A DNA stretch of 64,000 nt from Leucobacter tardus (GTDB lineage Bacteria > Actinomycetota > Actinomycetes > Actinomycetales > Microbacteriaceae). Made by a program: the position numbers and the translations under genes. This document shows positions 8,658 to 17,569 of this stretch, one piece after another. Each line of letters opens with the position of its first letter. Within the stretch, counting starts at the first letter, position 1. The stretch covers positions 1,116,001-1,180,000 of the forward strand of contig NZ_JAGFBF010000005.1 of the NCBI RefSeq assembly GCF_017583045.1, in the 5' to 3' direction. The notes beneath the pieces are model-generated. The model saw only the letters and a list, made by a program, of their open reading frames with translations, was not told where the DNA came from and made no database searches.

Positions 8658-9785
8658 ATGCCCGACATCACGCTCACCCGCCTCGCGAAGCGATACGGAT
8701 CCGCACGCGACCCGCTCGCGGTGCGCGACCTCAATCTCACGGTCGCCGACGGCGAGTTCATGTGCGTGCTCGGTCCGTCGGGGTGCGGCAAGACGACGAC
8801 GCTGCGCATGATCGCGGGCCTCGAGCACCCCACCGGTGGACGCATCGCCGTCGGTGACCGCGTGCTCGACGACGTGGACGCCGGCGTGTTCGTTCCGGCC
8901 GAGCGCCGCGGGATGGGTCTCGTCTTCCAGAGCTATGCGCTCTGGCCGCATCTCACGGTCGCCCAGAACGTGGACTTCGGCCTGTCCCTGCAGCGCCGCG
9001 GTCGCCGAGAACGCGGTGACCGCGTGCAGCGGGTCATGCGCACGCTCGGGATCGACGCGCTCGCAGACCGCTACCCCTCTGAGCTCTCGGGTGGACAGCA
9101 GCAGCGCGTCGCGCTCGCCCGCACGCTCGCGGTGCAACCCGAGGTACTGCTGCTCGACGAACCGCTCTCGAACCTCGATTCGCGTCTGCGTCTCGAAATG
9201 CGCGCGGAGTTGAAACGGCTGCACGACGAGTTCGGAACGACGATCGTATTCGTGACCCATGATCAGTGGGAGGCGATGACGCTCGCGACCTCGATCGCGG
9301 TGATGAACGATGGGGTTCTGCAGCAGGTCGGCAGCCCCGAGGAGATCTACGGTCGCCCGGCGAACCGTTTCGTCGCCGAGTTCGTCGGGAATCCGCCGAT
9401 CAACATCGTCGAGCTGGCGCACCCGGACAGCGCACCCGCGGGCAAGGACGCGGGCACGGGCACCGCGGACGCCGCACGCGCTGCGGCCGCGCAGTGCGTC
9501 GCCGACCGCGATGTCTCGGATGCTGCGTCCATCGGATTCCGCCCGGAGTCCGTGCGCGTGATCGACGCGGGTGCGGAGTCCGCGCCGGGAGCCCTCGCGA
9601 TGCCCGCGACGCTCACGGCGGTGCTGCCGACCGGAGGCAGCTGGATCCTCGAATTCGACGCGGACGGACGACGGGTGTTCGGCACCACGAGCGTGCCGCT
9701 CGGCGCACCGGTCGGTGCGCGTGTGCGGCTGGGCATCGACGCCGCCGACGTGCACGTCTTCGACCGATCGGGTGATCGCGCGTGA
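8658..9785 (+). CDS. ABC importer ATP-binding protein
   Basis: A 375-residue ATPase: Walker A GPSGCGKTT at 39-47, Q-loop in VFQSYALWPH, signature LSGGQQQRVA, Walker B LLLDEPLSNLD and switch His in FVTHDQWEA. The C-terminal part, from about 240, is a TOBE/OB-fold regulatory domain typical of the MalK/FbpC group. A stretch near residues 255-285 is rich in Ala, Gly and Asp and looks like a loose linker. It starts 13 bases after the permease behind AAGGA, and its stop overlaps the lipoprotein start by four bases. Confidence 0.9.
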   Translation: MPDITLTRLAKRYGSARDPLAVRDLNLTVADGEFMCVLGPSGCGKTTTLRMIAGLEHPTGGRIAVGDRVLDDVDAGVFVPAERRGMGLVFQSYALWPHLTVAQNVDFGLSLQRRGRRERGDRVQRVMRTLGIDALADRYPSELSGGQQQRVALARTLAVQPEVLLLDEPLSNLDSRLRLEMRAELKRLHDEFGTTIVFVTHDQWEAMTLATSIAVMNDGVLQQVGSPEEIYGRPANRFVAEFVGNPPINIVELAHPDSAPAGKDAGTGTADAARAAAAQCVADRDVSDAASIGFRPESVRVIDAGAESAPGALAMPATLTAVLPTGGSWILEFDADGRRVFGTTSVPLGAPVGARVRLGIDAADVHVFDRSGDRA

Positions 9786-10960
9786 GGCGGCGGACCGGTC
9801 GCGCCCATGCCTCCTGCGCGCTCGCCTCGGCGTCGATCGTGATGCTCGCGCTCTCCGGCTGCGCGCCGTCGTCGACCCAGGAGATCTCGGTGCGGACGGT
9901 CGATCTCGGGATTCCCGACGAGGACTACTCGCTCGAGGCGCTCATCGCGGCGGCGCAGGACGAGGGACCGCTCGTCGTCTCGGACACCACGGGAAAGATC
10001 GTCGACATCGCGGCCGCCTTCGAAGCGGAGTACGGCATCCCGACCACCGGCACGAAGCTCACTGGACAAGAACAGGTCGAGATCGCCTCGCGCGAAGCGC
10101 AGGCCGGATCGGTGCGCACCGATGTGCTGCTCATGACCGCCTCGGAGGCCGCCGTCGCCGATCTGATTCCGCAGGAGGTCGTCACGTCGTGGATGCCGCC
10201 CGATCTCGTCGATGAGGTTCCCGCCGAGTTCCAGGAACCCCTCATGGTCACTCAGGAGCCCATGCTTATCGCCTACAACACCGAGGCCTCCCCCGACGGG
10301 TGTCCGATCGACAACATCTGGCAGCTCACGGACGGGCCGTTCAGCGATCGATTCGTCACTCCTGACCCGCTGCTCTACGCGTACCAGACCAGTTGGTACA
10401 ACCAGATGGAGGAGAACCACGACGCCGAGGTCGCGGACGCCTACGCCGATGCATACGGTGAACCGCTCGAGACGGTGGAGGAGAGCGCGACGGCCGAGTG
10501 GGTGAAACGGCTCGCGGAGTCGAAGCCGCTCGTGACGAATGACGATGACGATTCCGCGGCGGCCGTGGGAGCACCCGGCCAGGAGAACCCGTTCATCGGC
10601 ATCATGAGCGCGGCGAAGTTCCGCGACAACGCCGAGAAAGGGTACGCGCTGGCGATCTGCTCGGGTCTCGACCCGTGGGCCGGGCTCGCGTACACGAAGG
10701 CCGGCGTGATCGCGACCGGAACGGCGTCGCCCAACGCGGCGAAGCTCTTCATCAGGTACATGCTCACCGAGGCGGGCATCGGACCGCAGGTGGCGGACGG
10801 AAAGATCTCGACGAACACGACGGTGCCGATACCCGACGACGAGCCCTCGGGTGTCGCGGCGGTCTGGGACGAGATCCTGGTCTTCGACTCGGCGAGTCTC
10901 GAGAGCGACTATTTCCGCGCTCAGGACTGGGCCGACTTCTGGCGCATTCACAACCGGTGA
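9782..10960 (+). CDS. ABC importer substrate-binding lipoprotein (family 1)
   Basis: A 392-residue protein with a lipoprotein signal peptide: basic start, hydrophobic core and lipobox LSGC with Cys27 as the lipid-bearing residue. The mature part resembles the periplasmic-binding-protein family 1 used by ferric/organophosphate importers (an AAAQDEGPLVVSDTTGK opening, then an FEAEYGI segment). It would catch the substrate at the outer face of the membrane and pass it to the fused permease. The GTG start overlaps the ATPase stop (GTGA). No ligand-specific residues can be assigned from sequence alone. Confidence 0.87.
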   Translation: MRRRTGRAHASCALASASIVMLALSGCAPSSTQEISVRTVDLGIPDEDYSLEALIAAAQDEGPLVVSDTTGKIVDIAAAFEAEYGIPTTGTKLTGQEQVEIASREAQAGSVRTDVLLMTASEAAVADLIPQEVVTSWMPPDLVDEVPAEFQEPLMVTQEPMLIAYNTEASPDGCPIDNIWQLTDGPFSDRFVTPDPLLYAYQTSWYNQMEENHDAEVADAYADAYGEPLETVEESATAEWVKRLAESKPLVTNDDDDSAAAVGAPGQENPFIGIMSAAKFRDNAEKGYALAICSGLDPWAGLAYTKAGVIATGTASPNAAKLFIRYMLTEAGIGPQVADGKISTNTTVPIPDDEPSGVAAVWDEILVFDSASLESDYFRAQDWADFWRIHNR

Positions 10961-10974
10961 GAGGACCGACACGC

Positions 10975-11793
10975 ATGAGCACCGACGACCACGCTCCCGT
11001 TCACGACCGATCCGTCAGCGGGCGCGTCCTCCGCCGCCCGGCCGGCATCCTCCTCGACTTCGGGGGTGTCATCGCCGAAACCGCTGCACGGCCGCACTGG
11101 GTCGATGAGCTCACCGGCATCGTGTGCGACCGGCTCGCGATCATCGACGGGCACTCGGAACTCTCACCCGAGCGGGTGCGTACCGACATTCTCGCGGGCA
11201 CTCGAGCCGACTCCCGCTGGAAGAACGCGATGTCGCGACCGCGCCACCCGACCGAGCTCCCCTACGCGACGCTGTGGGGCGACTTCATCGCGGCCGACTG
11301 GCCGACGTCGCTGCGCGCGCAGGTCGTGACGCACGCGCAGGCGCTGTGCGCAGACCTCGTGAGACTGCGCGAGGACCGTGCACTGCGTCCCGGAATGGTC
11401 GACTTCGTGTCGATGGCGGTCGAGCGCGGGCACGCCGTCGGCATCGTGAGCAACACGCTCGGCGCCTCCGTCTACCGCGCATTCATCGACGACGCGGGGC
11501 TCGCTCCCCTGTTCGGCGCGCAGATCTACAGCGACGAGGCGGGCCTCCGCAAACCCAACCCCGATCTGCTGTCGCGGGGTGCCGCGGCGCTCGACCTCTC
11601 CATCGACGACTGCTGGTACGTCGGCGACAACTTCGACCGCGATGTGCTGTGCGGCTGGCGGGCCGGTGTCGGCGGCAATGTGCTCATGGAGGCGTCGGGC
11701 ACCTGGGATCTGCCGTTCCCCGCGCTGCGACGGCCCGACGCGATCGTCGGCGACGCCGCGGCACTCGCCGAGTTGCTCATCGCCGCAGGCTGA
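10975..11793 (+). CDS. HAD superfamily hydrolase, probable phosphatase
   Basis: A 272-residue cytoplasmic enzyme. Motif I is DFGGV with nucleophile Asp28; the usual second Asp is Gly, as in YihX-type sugar phosphatases. Motif II is in GIVSNT, the motif III Lys is in RKPNPDLL and motif IV is VGDNFDRD. It begins 14 bases after the binding protein with a GAGAGGA site, so it is the last gene of the importer operon. A phosphatase here would release phosphate from an imported organophosphate; family is clear, substrate is not. The gene end overlaps the convergent NRDE gene by 17 bases. Confidence 0.82.
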   Translation: MSTDDHAPVHDRSVSGRVLRRPAGILLDFGGVIAETAARPHWVDELTGIVCDRLAIIDGHSELSPERVRTDILAGTRADSRWKNAMSRPRHPTELPYATLWGDFIAADWPTSLRAQVVTHAQALCADLVRLREDRALRPGMVDFVSMAVERGHAVGIVSNTLGASVYRAFIDDAGLAPLFGAQIYSDEAGLRKPNPDLLSRGAAALDLSIDDCWYVGDNFDRDVLCGWRAGVGGNVLMEASGTWDLPFPALRRPDAIVGDAAALAELLIAAG

Positions 11794-12499
11794 GCCGCTC
11801 GGCCTCGGCGGCATCCCCGCTCAGCACCACTCCGAGGTCGACCGCATCCGTGCGGACCTCGGCAGTGCAAGCGAGCAGGGTCTGCGTCGGGAACCCGTGC
11901 GTCCGATTGTCGCGCACGATCGCGCGGTCGTCGTCGGCTGGCAGTTCGGCACTGCGCGCGAGCACGTCGACCCAGGCGTCGCGCCACGCGTGCGGCGGCA
12001 AACCCGCCACGGCGCGGAAGTCGGGCAGCCAGCGACGGATGCGCGCCGTGCCCGGATCATCGACCGCGTGATGCGCGAGCATGTGGACCCCGGGAGCGAG
12101 CTGCCGCGCCGCAATCTGCACGCCGTTCCACACGGCCACCCGCGTCGACCCGGCATGCACCTCGACGAGGTTGAAACTCTGGGTCAGCGGAGGATGGGCG
12201 ACAGGACGACCGGTGACCGCATCGAGCGGAATCGCGCCGCGCGAGCCGAGCTCAGCCCCGATCGGCGGCGCCACCGGCTCCGATCGATTCAGGATCACGG
12301 CCAGCCGCCCAGACTCGGGTGCGGCTGCGAGCCACGCGCCGCCCGCCAGGCGATCCCGCACGCCGACCACCCCGGGAAACTGGTCCGACCACCACGGGCC
12401 CGGCGGGTCCCATGCACGTCCCGGATCCTCATCGCGCACCGCCAGCACCCGCGTCGGCGCGTCCACGCGATGCGGAACCTCGACGATGACCGTGCACAC
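11777..12499 (-). CDS. NRDE (TANGO2-like) family protein
   Basis: A 240-residue protein beginning MCTVIVEV, with the family motif as AVRDEDPGR near residue 20, a GGAWLAAAP segment and VILNRSEP near 70. NRDE/TANGO2 proteins occur from bacteria to man; an N-terminal Cys and NRDE motif are typical, and a role in haem or acyl-lipid trafficking has been proposed for eukaryotic members. The bacterial function is unknown. Here the motif reads VRDE rather than NRDE. It is a single gene converging on the HAD phosphatase. Confidence 0.75.
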   Translation of the reverse strand: MCTVIVEVPHRVDAPTRVLAVRDEDPGRAWDPPGPWWSDQFPGVVGVRDRLAGGAWLAAAPESGRLAVILNRSEPVAPPIGAELGSRGAIPLDAVTGRPVAHPPLTQSFNLVEVHAGSTRVAVWNGVQIAARQLAPGVHMLAHHAVDDPGTARIRRWLPDFRAVAGLPPHAWRDAWVDVLARSAELPADDDRAIVRDNRTHGFPTQTLLACTAEVRTDAVDLGVVLSGDAAEAERLSLRR

Positions 12500-12519
12500 G
12501 CCGCGAGTCTATCGCCCGG

Positions 12520-14049
12520 TCAGAGCGGTTCGCCGTCTCCGAGACGTCGCACCGTCTCCGCCGCGCCGCGCGCGTGCACTGATGCGAGCGCCGTCAGGTA
12601 GGGCTCGGTGAACGCGGGCTTCGTCGCGAGATCACCGAAGAACTGCTCCTGGCGCAGGAAGGCCAGTGGATCCTCCTCCTGGGTGCGTGCCACGGCGTGC
12701 ACCGAGTCCGCATATCGGTCCACGATCTCGATCCCGTGTCCGTGCTCGTCCACGCCCTCCGCGTATCGCGCCCACGAGGCGCAGATCGCCGCGGAGACGT
12801 CCACCGGGGCACCGCTGTCGAGGTTGTCGACGATCACGGGCACGAGCCACTTCGGGATCCGATCCGAGGATTCGGCGGCGAGCCGCGCGGTGGTGTCGCG
12901 CACTTCGGGGTTCGCGAACCTCGCGAGCAGCGTCTCGACGTAGTCGTCGAGATCGATCCCGGGCACCGGGTCGAGCGAGGGCACCCCTTCCTCGCGCATG
13001 TAGCGGCGGAGGAACCTCGGGAAGTCCTCGGATGCCATCGCCTCGTGCACGAGCGCGAACCCGGCGAGCGTGCCGAAGTAGGCGATGCCCTGGTGGGAGG
13101 CGTTGAGCAGGCGGAGCTTCATCCGCTCGTAGGGTTCCACCTCGTCGACCACCTGGACTGCCGCCCGCTCGTACGGAGGCCGCCCCACGCCGAAACGGTC
13201 TTCGAGCACCCACTGGAAGAACGGTTCGGCGACGACCGGCCACGCGTCCTCGACGCCGGTGGCGGTGACGAGTTCCGCACGGTCGGCATCGGTCGTGACC
13301 GGCGTGATGCGGTCGACCATCGCGTTCGGGAAGGCGACGCGATCCGCGATCCAGTCGGCCAGATCCGGATCGACGAGTCGCGCGAAGGCGCCGAACATAG
13401 TGCGGGCGACGTCGCCGTTGCCGGCGATGTTGTCGCAGGACTGCACGGTGAACGCGTCGATCCCCGCGGCACGGCGCCTCCGCAGCGCCTCGGTCACGTA
13501 CCCGAACACCGTTCCGGGCGCCTCGCCTGAGGTCAGCGCGGCGACATCGGCGACGATCGCGGCGTCGTCGGCGACGAACGCACCGGTGACCGGGTGCACG
13601 TTGTACCCGCCCTCGGTCACGGTGAGCGACACGATGCGGATCCGGGGGTCGCTGAGCAGACCGAGCAGGGCCTCCGGGTCATCGGGACCCAGCAGGTAGT
13701 CGATGATCGAGCCCACGACCCGTCGCTCGCGCGTGCCATCGGCGTGCTTGAGCGTCAGCGTGTACAGGCAGTCCTGGCTCTGCAGCGCGTCTCGGATGCG
13801 GGCGTCCGCCGGCAGCACGCCGGCACCCACGATCCCCCATTCCGTCGCGGCGCCCGTCTCGTGCAGGTCGTCCAGCACCGCAGCCATGTGCGCCCGGTGG
13901 AACCCGCCGACCCCGAAGTGGACGATGCCCGGGGTGAGCGCGGTCCGGTCGTAGCCCGGCACGCGCATGCCCCGGCGCTCGAGTTCGGGAAGCGCGGACG
14001 AGTCGAGCCGGATCGGTGCTGCGGTCGTTGCAGCGTGCGGAGTGGTCAT
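12520..14049 (-). CDS. Polyol (mannitol-family) dehydrogenase, probable D-arabitol dehydrogenase
   Basis: A 509-residue long-chain NAD-dependent dehydrogenase. The N-terminal Rossmann part has HFGVGGFHRAHMAAVLDD near residue 40, and the catalytic region has KLRLLNASHQGIAYFG with the conserved Lys, Asn and His near 310-320. The family oxidises mannitol, D-arabitol, sorbitol or reduces fructuronate. A xylulokinase in the same locus points to D-arabitol (or xylitol) being turned into D-xylulose; that is inference. The ATG has AAGG upstream, and the long open frame beyond it is the neighbour's antisense or other-frame DNA. Last gene of the importer operon on this strand. Confidence 0.85.
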   Translation of the reverse strand: MTTPHAATTAAPIRLDSSALPELERRGMRVPGYDRTALTPGIVHFGVGGFHRAHMAAVLDDLHETGAATEWGIVGAGVLPADARIRDALQSQDCLYTLTLKHADGTRERRVVGSIIDYLLGPDDPEALLGLLSDPRIRIVSLTVTEGGYNVHPVTGAFVADDAAIVADVAALTSGEAPGTVFGYVTEALRRRRAAGIDAFTVQSCDNIAGNGDVARTMFGAFARLVDPDLADWIADRVAFPNAMVDRITPVTTDADRAELVTATGVEDAWPVVAEPFFQWVLEDRFGVGRPPYERAAVQVVDEVEPYERMKLRLLNASHQGIAYFGTLAGFALVHEAMASEDFPRFLRRYMREEGVPSLDPVPGIDLDDYVETLLARFANPEVRDTTARLAAESSDRIPKWLVPVIVDNLDSGAPVDVSAAICASWARYAEGVDEHGHGIEIVDRYADSVHAVARTQEEDPLAFLRQEQFFGDLATKPAFTEPYLTALASVHARGAAETVRRLGDGEPL

Positions 14050-14072
14050 GAGCACCTTCCAGGGGTCGTGGC

Positions 14073-14990
14073 TTATTTGATGGCGCCCATGGACAAGCCC
14101 TGCACGAGTTTGTCCTGGGCGGCGATGCCGGCGATCAGCACCGGCACCGAGATGATGAGCGAGGCCGCGCACACCTGCGACAGGAAGAGGCCCTGCGAGG
14201 TCACGAAGCTCGTGAGGAAGACCGGAGCGGTCGCGGCCGACGTCGAGGTGAGCACCGAGGCGAAGAGCAGCTCGTTCCAGCTGAAGATGAAGCAGATGAG
14301 CGCGGTGGCGGCGAGGCCGGGACCGGTCAACGGGAGCAGGATCTGCACGAAGACACGGGGCAGCCTGGCGCCGTCGAGCTCGGCGGCTTCGAGGACTTCC
14401 ACCGGCACCTCCGCGAGGAACGACCGCATCATCCACACCGCGATCGGCAGGTTCATGGCCGAGTAGATGATGATGAGCAGCAACCAGGTATCGAGGATCC
14501 CGATCGAACGCGCGATGAGGTAGACCGGGAGCAGGCCCGCCACCATCGGCAGCATCTTTGTCGAGAGTAGGAAGAAGAGCACGTCCGACCACCGGGTGAT
14601 GCGGCGGATCGCCAGCGCATAGGCGGCCATGGTCGCGAGGACGAGCACGATCAGTGTCGACACCACGGCGGCGACCGCCGAGTTGATCATGAACGGCCAG
14701 GGGTTCACCCCGCCGTTCGCCCCGAAGAAGTTCGCGTACGAGTCGAGGGTGAGCGGCGCGAAGAAGCTCGGCGGATTGGTGGAGGCGTCGGTCTCCGCGT
14801 GGAGGCTCGTGAGCAGCATCCAGAGGAGCGGGGTGACGAAGATGAGCGCCACCACCCAGGCGAGCAGGCCGAGCAGCGCACCGCCGACGCGACGTCGGCC
14901 GGGCGCACCGGTCGCGGGGCGCCGCTTCGGCGCCGACCGTCCGGGCACACGCAGCGAGACCGAGGTCGCCGTTCCCAGTGAGTCGCTCAT
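14073..14990 (-). CDS. Carbohydrate ABC importer permease (MalG type)
   Basis: A 305-residue permease with an arginine-rich cytoplasmic N-terminus, six predicted membrane helices and the EAA loop EVLEAAELDGARLPRVFVQI near residues 210-230. It forms the channel with the upstream permease for polyol uptake. Its start overlaps the stop of that gene by four bases (ATGA), indicating translational coupling. The 5' extension of the open frame is antisense-like and was not used. Confidence 0.88.
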   Translation of the reverse strand: MSDSLGTATSVSLRVPGRSAPKRRPATGAPGRRRVGGALLGLLAWVVALIFVTPLLWMLLTSLHAETDASTNPPSFFAPLTLDSYANFFGANGGVNPWPFMINSAVAAVVSTLIVLVLATMAAYALAIRRITRWSDVLFFLLSTKMLPMVAGLLPVYLIARSIGILDTWLLLIIIYSAMNLPIAVWMMRSFLAEVPVEVLEAAELDGARLPRVFVQILLPLTGPGLAATALICFIFSWNELLFASVLTSTSAATAPVFLTSFVTSQGLFLSQVCAASLIISVPVLIAGIAAQDKLVQGLSMGAIK

Positions 14991-15952
14991 GCGTGCTCCT
15001 CCTTCAGCAGGGTCGAGACGGTGCGGAGCGCGAACATCGCGATGAGCAGCGAGGCGATCACCACGATCACGCCGACGGCGGACGAGACGCCGTAGTTCTG
15101 CGCGACGAAGAACTCCTGATAGATCACGTAGGGCAGATTCGCGGTGCCGAGACCGCCCGACGTCATGGTGAACACCGTGTCGAAGTTCTGCACGATGTAG
15201 ATGGTGCCGAGCAGCGCGGCGAGTTCGATGTAGCGGCGCATGTGCGGCATCGTGATGAACCGGAACGCCTGCCACGGCCCCGCACCATCGATCACGGCCG
15301 CTTCATAGGCATCGAGCGGTCGCGACTGGAGGCCGGCGAGCATGATGAGCATCATGAACGGCGTCCACTGCCACACCAGCACGACGCCGATCGCGAGCAG
15401 CGGCTGCGTGCTCATGATGTCGGGTTGCGGCGCGTTCTCACCGAAGACGAGCGTGAGCATGCCGTTGAGCAGCCCGTACGACGGGTTCAGGATCGCGTGC
15501 TTGAAGAGCAGGGCCGCGGCGACCGGTACGACCAGGAAGGGCGTGATCATGAGCGTGCGGACGAGGCCCCGCCCGAAGAACTTCCGGTCGAGCAGCAGGG
15601 CGATCCCCATGCCGAGCACCGCGGACACGACGACGACGCCGGCGGTGAGCCCGGCCGTCACACCGACGGCGCGGAGCAGGTTGGCGTTCGTGAACACCGT
15701 CCGATAGTTCTCGAGCGTGCCGAAGAAGATGTCGTTCGGGTACGCGGCGTGCCAGTTCGTGAACGAGATCAGGATCGTCACGAGGAACGGCACCTGGGTC
15801 ACGACGATGACGAAGATCAGTGCGGGGAGCATGGGGAGACGACGCGCCCAGCGCGCCCGCCCATCGGACCGACGGGGCGCCCGCGGCGGTGCGCTCGTCG
15901 GGGCCGGGCGCGTGCCGGTCTCGTGCGACTCGACTCTCGACAGTACGGTCAT
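14987..15952 (-). CDS. Carbohydrate ABC importer permease (MalF type)
   Basis: A 321-residue permease with six membrane helices and the EAA loop DAYEAAVIDGAGPWQAFRFI near residues 220-240. The ATG at 15952 was chosen because GGAGG lies five bases before it; an ATG four codons upstream contains that ribosome site and is less likely. It is separated from the binding-protein gene by a strong hairpin, which would lower its expression relative to the binding protein. Confidence 0.88.
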   Translation of the reverse strand: MTVLSRVESHETGTRPAPTSAPPRAPRRSDGRARWARRLPMLPALIFVIVVTQVPFLVTILISFTNWHAAYPNDIFFGTLENYRTVFTNANLLRAVGVTAGLTAGVVVVSAVLGMGIALLLDRKFFGRGLVRTLMITPFLVVPVAAALLFKHAILNPSYGLLNGMLTLVFGENAPQPDIMSTQPLLAIGVVLVWQWTPFMMLIMLAGLQSRPLDAYEAAVIDGAGPWQAFRFITMPHMRRYIELAALLGTIYIVQNFDTVFTMTSGGLGTANLPYVIYQEFFVAQNYGVSSAVGVIVVIASLLIAMFALRTVSTLLKEEHA

Positions 15953-15968
15953 CAGAACCTCCATGGGT

Positions 15969-16004
15969 CGGGGGTGCACCGGGTCATTGCCCGGCGCACC
16001 CCCG
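15969..16004 (-). promoter_or_regulatory. Intercistronic hairpin after the binding-protein gene
   Basis: On the minus-strand RNA two 15-base arms (CGGGGGTGCGCCGGG and CCCGGTGCACCCCCG) pair fully with one G-U and a 6-base loop. It begins six bases after the binding-protein stop codon and ends before the first permease. Hairpins in this place stabilise the binding-protein mRNA or partly stop transcription in many sugar importer operons. Confidence 0.65.
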
Positions 16005-16010
16005 AGGTGA

Positions 16011-17378
16011 TCAGGAATCCGCGTCGCGGTACTTCTCGGCGATCTTCTCGGCCTCGGACTGCCCCTGCGACAGCGCGTTCGGGATCGAGGAATCGCCGGC
16101 GATCGCGGAGCTGATGCTCTCGGACACCCCGGTGGCCAGGCTCGCCCATTCGGGGATCGCCACGATCTGCACGCCGAGCGTCGGTCGCGGCTGCACACCG
16201 GGGTCGATGGGGTCGGCCGACTCGATCGCCGCCTCGGTCTGGGCGTAGAACGGTGCTGCCGCTTCCTGGTACTCCGGGTTCTCGTAGGTGGAGTGCCGCT
16301 TGCCAGCCGGAACGTGCTGCCAGCCGAGCTCCTCGGCGACCAGCTCTTCGTACTCGCTGGAGGACGCCCAGGCGACGAACTGCTTCGCCTCGTCCTGGTT
16401 CTGGCCCGCGGCCTGGATGCCCCACGCCCAGGTGTAGAGCCAGGAGCTCGACTCGGTCTCCTTCACGGGAGCGGGGGCGTATCCGATCTGGCCCTGGACC
16501 GGTGAATCATCCGCTTCGAGCGTGCCGGTCGCGGCGGTGGAGTCGTACCACATGGCCACATTGCCCTGCTGAAGGTTCGTGAGGCACTCGGTGTACCCCG
16601 ACTGCGCCGCCCCGGCCTGCCCGTGCTCCTTCACCAGGTTGACGTAGAACTCGACGGCTTCGGTGAACTCCGGACTGTCGACCTGCGCGTTCCAGTCCTC
16701 GTCGAACCACGTGCCGCCGAAGGTGTTCACGACAGTGGTGAGCGGTGCGAACATCTCGCCCCACCCCGGAAGCCCTCTCAAGCAGATGCCGCTCACGCCG
16801 TCGCCCGATCCGTCGAGCTGGGCGGCCAGGTCGGCGACCTCGTCCCAGGTCGGGTTCTCCGGCATGGTCGCACCGGCCTCCTCGAAGAGGTCGGTGCGGT
16901 ACATCAGGAACGAGCCCTCGCCGTAGAAGGGAACGCCGTAGAGCTCGTCCTCGTAGGTGAGGGAGTCGGTCATGGGCTGCAGGATGTCGTCCGGATCGAA
17001 CCCGTCCGCGTCGGCGACGCCCTCGTCGAGCGGCGTCAGCCAGCCGTTCGCCGCATAGTTCGGGATCTCGTAGTTCGAGAGCGAGGCGACATCGTACTGT
17101 CCGGCCTGCGCGGAGAACTCCTGCCCCATCTTGGCGCGGACTTCGTTCTCGGGCAGCACCGTGTAGTTCACGGTGATGCCGGTCTGCTCGGTGAAGTGAT
17201 CCGCGGTGAGTCGCTGCAGATCCTCCATCTGAGGGTTGTTCACCATGAGTACATTGACGGTTCCCCCGTCGCCGCTGCCTCCACCGGCACCGCCGGCGCC
17301 ACCGCATGCGGTCAGCGCGAGTGCGGCGACTCCCAGCATGGCTCCCGAGGCGACCACCGTCGACTTCCTGCGTTGCAT
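16011..17378 (-). CDS. Extracellular sugar/polyol-binding lipoprotein
   Basis: A 455-residue binding protein with a lipoprotein signal peptide, lipobox LTAC (Cys25) and a Gly-rich linker behind it. The mature part is a family 1 carbohydrate-binding protein (MalE-like): VNVLMVNNPQMEDLQ at the start, YGVPFYGEGSFLMYRTDLFE in the middle and an AAGQNQDEAKQFVAWASS helix later. It delivers the polyol to the two permeases. No ATPase gene lies in the locus, so a shared MsmK-like ATPase elsewhere must drive uptake (inference). An AAAGG site precedes the ATG. It is the first gene of the operon and is divergent from the SorC-type regulator. Confidence 0.88.
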   Translation of the reverse strand: MQRRKSTVVASGAMLGVAALALTACGGAGGAGGGSGDGGTVNVLMVNNPQMEDLQRLTADHFTEQTGITVNYTVLPENEVRAKMGQEFSAQAGQYDVASLSNYEIPNYAANGWLTPLDEGVADADGFDPDDILQPMTDSLTYEDELYGVPFYGEGSFLMYRTDLFEEAGATMPENPTWDEVADLAAQLDGSGDGVSGICLRGLPGWGEMFAPLTTVVNTFGGTWFDEDWNAQVDSPEFTEAVEFYVNLVKEHGQAGAAQSGYTECLTNLQQGNVAMWYDSTAATGTLEADDSPVQGQIGYAPAPVKETESSSWLYTWAWGIQAAGQNQDEAKQFVAWASSSEYEELVAEELGWQHVPAGKRHSTYENPEYQEAAAPFYAQTEAAIESADPIDPGVQPRPTLGVQIVAIPEWASLATGVSESISSAIAGDSSIPNALSQGQSEAEKIAEKYRDADS

Positions 17379-17569
17379 GTCCCAACCTTTCTCGTCCGCA
17401 CGACCACGGCGGGGACCCGGCCTCGCTGCCGCCGCGCTCCTCGGATTCACACGTATGCACACCTGAGATGAAGCGCTCAAGTGAGATCCATGTTGTCAGC
17501 TGGACCTCAGATGTGCAAGAGGTATCATTTGATCACTTCCCGATCCCCCAACTTCGAGCAGGAGGTCGC

